DNA from: JBCBKP01 sp038521625 | GTDB taxonomy: Bacteria > Planctomycetota > Phycisphaerae > Phycisphaerales > UBA1924 | Assembly: GCA_038521625.1 (NCBI GenBank) | Contig: JBCBKP010000013.1 | Coordinates: forward strand, 16,395 to 80,394 | Length of the DNA stretch: 64,000 bases | Direction: 5' to 3' | Made by a program: the position numbers and the translations under genes | The notes under the pieces: generated by a model | The model's input: only the letters and a program-made list of their open reading frames with translations | What the model was told of the DNA's origin: nothing | Databases searched by the model: none | Shown here: in pieces, positions 60,079 to 64,000 of the stretch | How positions within the stretch are numbered: position 1 is the stretch's first letter | How the letters are laid out: each line of letters opens with the position of its first letter

Positions 60079-61746
60079 ATGCCGCAGCTCCAGCTCAGGC
60101 TCGCCGACGGCCGGGGTCGCCCGATCAAGCTCGGCGACGACCCCATCACCATCGGCCGCCACCCCGACAACCGCCTGCGGATCAAGGACGACAAGTCCAG
60201 CCGCCACCACTGCGTCATCGAGCCCGACCCGGCCGCCGGCGTCGGCGCCTACCGACTCCGCGACCTCGAGAGCCGCAACGGCACCAAGCTCAACGGCATG
60301 CGGGTCACCGAGTCCGTCCTTTCCGCGGGCGACCAGATCCAGATCGGCAGCCTCGTCTTCGAGGTCCAGGAACGCGAGGCCAACGGCTCCAAGCTCCAGA
60401 GCAAGCGCAAGACCAAGGCCGCCGCCAACGGCACCGACCGCAAGGTCGACGACGCCGAGGGCGAGAACGCCGCCTGGGTCCAGGAGATGCACGAGATCCT
60501 CAAGGCGTTCTCCAGGGGCGCCTCGCCCGACGAGGACATCCGCATCATCGACGCCCGCGGCGTCCCGACCGGCGCGCTCGCCGGCACCGGCGACGGCCCC
60601 CGCGCCGCCCGGCTGCTCCTCCGCATCGCCAACCGCACGACCTCGACCGACATCCACGTCGAGCCCAAGGGCGAGAACGCCGTCCACGTCCGCATGCGCG
60701 TCGACGGCGTCATGGTCTGGATCGTCGAGCTGCCCGCCAAGCCCGCAGAGCTCTGCAACGGCCTCATCAAGACCGCCTGCCAGATGCAGTCCGCCGCACG
60801 CGACGCCATCCAGGAGGGGCACTTCTCCTGCCGCTTCCCCGACCGCCGCGTCGAGTACCGCGTCTCGTTCACCCCCTCCGTCCACGGCCAGAAGATGGTC
60901 ATCCGCGTCCTCGACCAGCGCGGCGTCCCCAAGACCCTCGACGACCTCGGCCTCGTCGGGTACATGCGCGAGCGCATCCAGAAGGTCTGCTCCCTCGACG
61001 CCGGCATGCTCCTCGTCTGCGGGCCGACCGGATCGGGCAAGACCACGACCCTCTACAACGCCCTCCGCGAGATCGACCGCGACGCGCGCAACGTCATCAC
61101 CATCGAGGACCCCGTCGAGTACCAGATCGACGGCGTCACGCAGATGCCCATCGACGAGCGGCAGGGCAACAGCTTCTACTCCGTGCTCCGCTCGGTCCTC
61201 CGCCAGGACCCCGACGTCATCCTGCTCGGCGAGATCCGCGACGAGGACACCGCGCGCACCGCCATGCAGGCCGCCATGACCGGCCACCTCGTCTTCTCCA
61301 CCGTCCACGCCAAGGACACCATCGCCGCCGTCTTCCGGCTCCTCGACCTCAAGGTCGAGCCCTACCTCGTCGCCAACTCGCTCTCGCTCGTCCTCGCCCA
61401 ACGCCTCGTCCGTGTCCTCTGCGACCACTGCAAGGGGCCCCAGCGCCTCACGCCCGGCGTCGCCACGCGCATGGGCCGTTACGGCCAGGGCCTCACCGGC
61501 GTCTACGGCCCCGTCGGCTGCCGCAACTGCCTCAAGACCGGCTACCGCGGCCGCCACGCGCTCTTCGAGCTGCTCGACGTCTCCGACGAGCTCCGCGACG
61601 TCATCCTCAACGAGCCGAGCATCCAGGCCATGCGCAAGGTCATCGCCGAGGGGCACTTCACGTCGCTCGCCGACTTCGGCTGGAAGCTCGTCTCCGAGGG
61701 TGTCACCAGCATCGAAGAGATCGAACGCGTCTCCGGCGGCAAGTAG
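60079..61746 (+). CDS. FHA-domain fused to GspE/PilB-type secretion ATPase
   Basis: 555 residues. Residues ~1-105 form a forkhead-associated domain with its three signatures: GRHPDNRLRI (26-35), SSRHHCVIE and SRNGTKLNG (65-73); FHA domains bind phosphothreonine. A linker leads into a GspE/PilB ATPase: Walker A GPTGSGKTT (315-323), Walker B VILLGEIRD (from 380), FSTVHAKDT, and a C-terminal zinc site C448-x-x-C451 and C481-x-x-C484. Such ATPases polymerise pili or type II pseudopili. The usual GspE N-terminal domain is replaced by FHA, implying control by Ser/Thr kinases. No other secretion genes adjoin it. Confidence 0.85.
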   Translation: MPQLQLRLADGRGRPIKLGDDPITIGRHPDNRLRIKDDKSSRHHCVIEPDPAAGVGAYRLRDLESRNGTKLNGMRVTESVLSAGDQIQIGSLVFEVQEREANGSKLQSKRKTKAAANGTDRKVDDAEGENAAWVQEMHEILKAFSRGASPDEDIRIIDARGVPTGALAGTGDGPRAARLLLRIANRTTSTDIHVEPKGENAVHVRMRVDGVMVWIVELPAKPAELCNGLIKTACQMQSAARDAIQEGHFSCRFPDRRVEYRVSFTPSVHGQKMVIRVLDQRGVPKTLDDLGLVGYMRERIQKVCSLDAGMLLVCGPTGSGKTTTLYNALREIDRDARNVITIEDPVEYQIDGVTQMPIDERQGNSFYSVLRSVLRQDPDVILLGEIRDEDTARTAMQAAMTGHLVFSTVHAKDTIAAVFRLLDLKVEPYLVANSLSLVLAQRLVRVLCDHCKGPQRLTPGVATRMGRYGQGLTGVYGPVGCRNCLKTGYRGRHALFELLDVSDELRDVILNEPSIQAMRKVIAEGHFTSLADFGWKLVSEGVTSIEEIERVSGGK

Positions 61747-61821
61747 CGGCAGAGCACCGACGGCACACATTCCCTGGCGCATCACCGCTCCGGCTCGTCG
61801 CCACGTTCCGGAGTCCACCCG

Positions 61822-62493
61822 ATGCCCGCACGCGCCGTTCTCGCCCTCGCCGCCCTCGCGATCCTCGTCGCCTGAGAATCCACGCCGACGCTCGCAGAAC
61901 GCGACGCCCTCGCCGCCGAGCTCCTCGCCCTCGCCGAGGACGACCAGCGCTACGAGCAGCTCGTCATCAACCAGGACCCCGCGATCAACGAGCCCGGCTT
62001 CTACGACCGCAAAGACGAGCTCATGACCGAGCGGGCCGAGCGCGCCGAAGAGCTATTCGACCGCCACGGCTTCCCCGGATACGACACCGTCGGCGAAGTA
62101 GCGACCGAGGCGTTCTGGCTCATCGTCCAGCACGCCGACCACGACCCCGAGTTCCAGCAGCGCGTCATCGAGGCCATGGAACCCGCCGTCGCGAGCGGCA
62201 ACGCGAGCGGGCGCAACCTCGCGTACCTCACCGACCGCGTCCTCATCAACACCGGCCGCCCGCAGCGGTACGGCACGCAGGTCCAGTACGAGCACGCCAT
62301 CGGGCGGGCGTATCCCAAGGAACTCGAAGACGCCGCGGCCGTCGACCACCGACGCGCCGCCGTCGGCCTCGAGCCGCTGTGGGAATACATGAACGACATG
62401 AGCGGCCTGTACTACCGGATGAACACGGCGCTCCTGAACGCCCGCGGTATCGAGGCGCCGTACCGCTACGACAACAGCTTCACGGCCTGGTGA
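61822..62493 (+). pseudogene. Lipoprotein gene with an in-frame TGA at the lipobox cysteine
   Basis: From the ATG at 61822 the frame reads a lipoprotein signal (VLALAALAILVA) and then TGA at 61873-61875, exactly where the acylated Cys should be (TGC or TGT), followed in frame by EST and a complete C-terminal domain to 62493 (GYDTVGEVATEAFWLIVQHA, LAYLTDRVLI, RYGTQVQYEHAIG). The domain resembles a DUF6624-like family. No start codon lies between the TGA and ATG 62023, so only an unexported protein of 156 residues could be made otherwise. This is a single-base nonsense mutation, a sequence error, or recoding. Confidence 0.75.
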
Positions 62494-62562
62494 GTCGTGC
62501 GCGGATCGGCGATCGGTCTGCCGATCCGACGCGCTGGGCGTGAGCGTTCACCAGCGCGGCCT

Positions 62563-63591
62563 TCAGGGCGCCCCGTCCAGCGCCGCGATCGCCATCTGCA
62601 CGTCGCCCGAGTCCAGCACGCCGTCCCCGTTCAGGTCCGCCGAGGCGCTCGACCCGTCGAACGCCCGCAGCAGGTCCGAGACATCGAAGATCGAGCACGC
62701 GCCGTCGAGGTTCCAGTCCTGCGGCGGCAGCGGGAACCGCTCGTTGTACGCCAGCACGTCGGCGACGATCGACGCGGTGTCCGACTGGTACTCGGGGATC
62801 GTCAGCTCGTCGAAGCCGACGCCGTAGATCGCGTCGAACCAGCTCGCCGCGCACAGGTCGGTCATCATCGGGCCCGCGTGCCCGCTCGGGTCGGCGAACA
62901 GCGAGGCGCTGCCGCAGCCCGTGAGGCAGGTCACGTCGGGCAGGTTCCCCGCCTCGTACTCGGCCTTCATGATCGAGGCGGTCTTGCCGTAGTTGATGTA
63001 CTCGATCCGCGTGTTCGGATAGTCCAGGCGCAGCTGCGCGACGGTCTGGAACAGGTTGTCGCCCGCGGTCTCGATCGCATCGTCGTACGCCGCGGTGTCG
63101 AGGCTCGGCCCGCCGGGCACCCACGGCTGCCCGATGAAGAACCGCGTGTCGGGGTTGTACGACAGCGCCAGGTCGATCCAGAGCCGGTAGTCCTCGACGG
63201 TGCTGCCGAACTCACCGAACGCCGTCATCCCCAGCACCCGGACGTTGCCGGGCGCGAGCATCGCCTCGATCTCGGTCCGGCTGTCGTCCGCGTCGTCCCA
63301 GAGCGAGCCCGGCGAGCCGCTGGTGCCGCCCGCGAAGTAGAACCCCGCCCCGTGCGATCCGAGCCCGCTCGCCTGCGCGATCGCGTCGAACCGCGCCGCC
63401 ACCGGCACGAAGTAGCTGTGCCCGATGAACAGGCACGCACCGCCGTCCCCGAGCCGCGTCTGACACGACGCCGGCCCCGTCGCCTGCCCCGTCGCCTGCC
63501 CCGTCGCGGCCGACGCCGCGCCCATCAGGACCGTCGCCGCCGCCAGCCGCACGCCATCCAGTGGCTTCTCCCAGCTCTTCGTCCAGCCCAT
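62563..63591 (-). CDS. SGNH-like exported hydrolase with dockerin-like C-terminus
   Basis: 342 residues. A signal peptide (LAAATVLMGAASAA) is followed by a short repeat encoding GQATGQATG from a 12-bp tandem sequence at 63475-63510. FIGHSYFVPVAARFDAI has the family nucleophile Ser59 of SGNH/DUF4886-type proteins; FIGQPWVPGGPSLDT and WFDAIYGVGFDELTIPEY follow. The last ~50 residues contain two calcium loops (DWNLDGACSIFDVSDLL and ADLNGDGVLDSGDVQMAI), a dockerin-type EF-hand pair common at the ends of planctomycete exported proteins. The substrate is unknown. It is convergent with the lipoprotein gene. Confidence 0.8.
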   Translation of the reverse strand: MGWTKSWEKPLDGVRLAAATVLMGAASAATGQATGQATGPASCQTRLGDGGACLFIGHSYFVPVAARFDAIAQASGLGSHGAGFYFAGGTSGSPGSLWDDADDSRTEIEAMLAPGNVRVLGMTAFGEFGSTVEDYRLWIDLALSYNPDTRFFIGQPWVPGGPSLDTAAYDDAIETAGDNLFQTVAQLRLDYPNTRIEYINYGKTASIMKAEYEAGNLPDVTCLTGCGSASLFADPSGHAGPMMTDLCAASWFDAIYGVGFDELTIPEYQSDTASIVADVLAYNERFPLPPQDWNLDGACSIFDVSDLLRAFDGSSASADLNGDGVLDSGDVQMAIAALDGAP

Positions 63592-63869
63592 CGCCCGATC
63601 TCCCTGCCCGCACGGCCCCGAAGTCGCGGCCTCGACGGCCGCCGGGGGCGGAACGGCTGGGAGCGGGCCTCATTGCGTCTCGCCGCGAACGCTCAGGTTG
63701 TGTCGCCGCCGTCCGGCAGCCAGCTTCCGATCGATTGTGGACCGGTCCCCCGCAGCGCATTCGCCGAACGATCGTGTCCGATCGGGCCGGTCGGCATCCC
63801 CTCGCCTCCCCCGTCGCCGACGGGGGAGGTGGCTCGCCGCAGGCGAGACGGAGGGGGCCGATCACCGGT
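63592..63869. other. Intergenic region with hairpin repeat element
   Basis: About 280 bases without a gene. It contains a perfect 11-bp stem, CCTCCCCCGTC-GCC-GACGGGGGAGG (63805-63829), and a 6-bp stem CTCGCC-GCA-GGCGAG (63833-63847). Strings of this type recur in intergenic spaces of many high-G+C genomes. Nothing else is recognised. Confidence 0.5.
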
Positions 63870-64000
63870 TCAGCGGGTCAGCTCGGTCACACCGGCCGCG
63901 ACGCGGATCTTCACGTCCGCGAGCGGCCGAACTTCGCGACCGGAGGTCGCGACGAAGCAGAGTTGTCGGCGGAGGCGGCGAGCGAACGCCGTAGCAAGAC
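63870..64000 (-). CDS. Possible 3' end of a gene entering from the right edge
   Basis: On the minus strand a frame is open from the right edge to a TGA at 63870-63872. It reads LATAFARRLRRQLCFVATSG, then REVRPLADVKIRVAAGVTEL and TR. The codon pattern is host-like, but 43 codons are too few to distinguish a real C-terminus from chance in this high-G+C DNA. No function is assigned. Confidence 0.3.
   Translation of the reverse strand, partial: LATAFARRLRRQLCFVATSGREVRPLADVKIRVAAGVTELTR

Noticed and set aside
61873..61875. Selenocysteine at the lipobox TGA
   Set aside because: A lipobox needs a thiol for lipid attachment and no convincing SECIS hairpin follows the TGA; nonsense mutation or sequence error is simpler. 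Kept only as an alternative in the findings.
1..64000. CRISPR arrays, insertion sequences, rRNA genes, prophage structural genes
   Set aside because: No regularly spaced repeats, transposase motifs, rRNA-like segments or phage structural proteins were found on reading both strands.

Overview
The window is very G+C-rich DNA from a Gram-negative-type bacterium. The gene mix suggests a planctomycete of the Phycisphaerae type: a futalosine-route menaquinone gene, a DUF1573 protein, a secreted enzyme ending in a dockerin-like EF-hand pair, PilZ-domain regulators, a bacterial GH3 enzyme, many GTG/TTG starts and few Shine-Dalgarno sites on housekeeping genes. This is inference from gene content; there is no 16S gene here.

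Layout. 1-3876 (minus): a pilM-pilN-pilO-pilP-like type IV pilus/type II secretion assembly operon, running into the start of a probable GspE/PilB-type ATPase cut by the left edge. 3986-11169: futalosine hydrolase, a coiled-coil membrane-fusion lipoprotein, an HD-GYP protein, a Na+/Ca2+ exchanger, a lipoprotein and a LOG-family protein. 11166-21917: a giant AsmA-like protein, RadA, a 32-residue ORF, a secreted unknown and DNA gyrase subunit A. 22000-24513: a STAS protein, an ABC ATPase and a SpoIIE-type phosphatase. 24571-31349: DUF192, GluQ, pterin dehydratase, a frameshifted SYLF lipoprotein, a zinc-ribbon membrane protein, a PqqB-like hydrolase, a serine hydrolase and an HNH nuclease. 31549-41284: PurH, a BamB-like propeller, riboflavin synthase, free-methionine-sulfoxide reductase, ribosomal protein S18, a three-gene DUF1573-rhodanese-MauE operon, Dus and a YkgJ-like protein. 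41417-49253: LolC/LolD-type exporter, alpha/beta hydrolase, GH3 enzyme, DinB-like, NRDE and an isolated NuoH. 49273-64000: a secreted protein, tRNA-Cys and the accessory region, then SerS, an FHA-GspE fusion, a lipoprotein gene with an in-frame TGA, and an SGNH-like secreted protein.

Two accessory features stand out. First, an intact tRNA-Cys (50444-50517) and a perfect 45-bp copy of its 3' half (52778-52822) bracket 2.3 kb of lower-G+C DNA. That DNA holds three tandem paralogous small exported proteins and one gene remnant but no integrase, as expected for a tRNA-targeted integrative element that is decayed or mobilised in trans.

Second, immediately to the right, a free HPt phosphotransfer protein (His60 present) faces four tandem paralogues (53219-58295). 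I read each as PilZ, then a receiver-like fold lacking the phospho-Asp, then a C-terminal HPt-like helical domain in which the His position is Ser, Gln, Glu or Arg. I know of no described system with this layout, and it is the best candidate here for an undescribed signalling system. The pilus genes, the FHA-GspE ATPase and the HD-GYP protein in the same window make a link to c-di-GMP and surface motility plausible but unproven.
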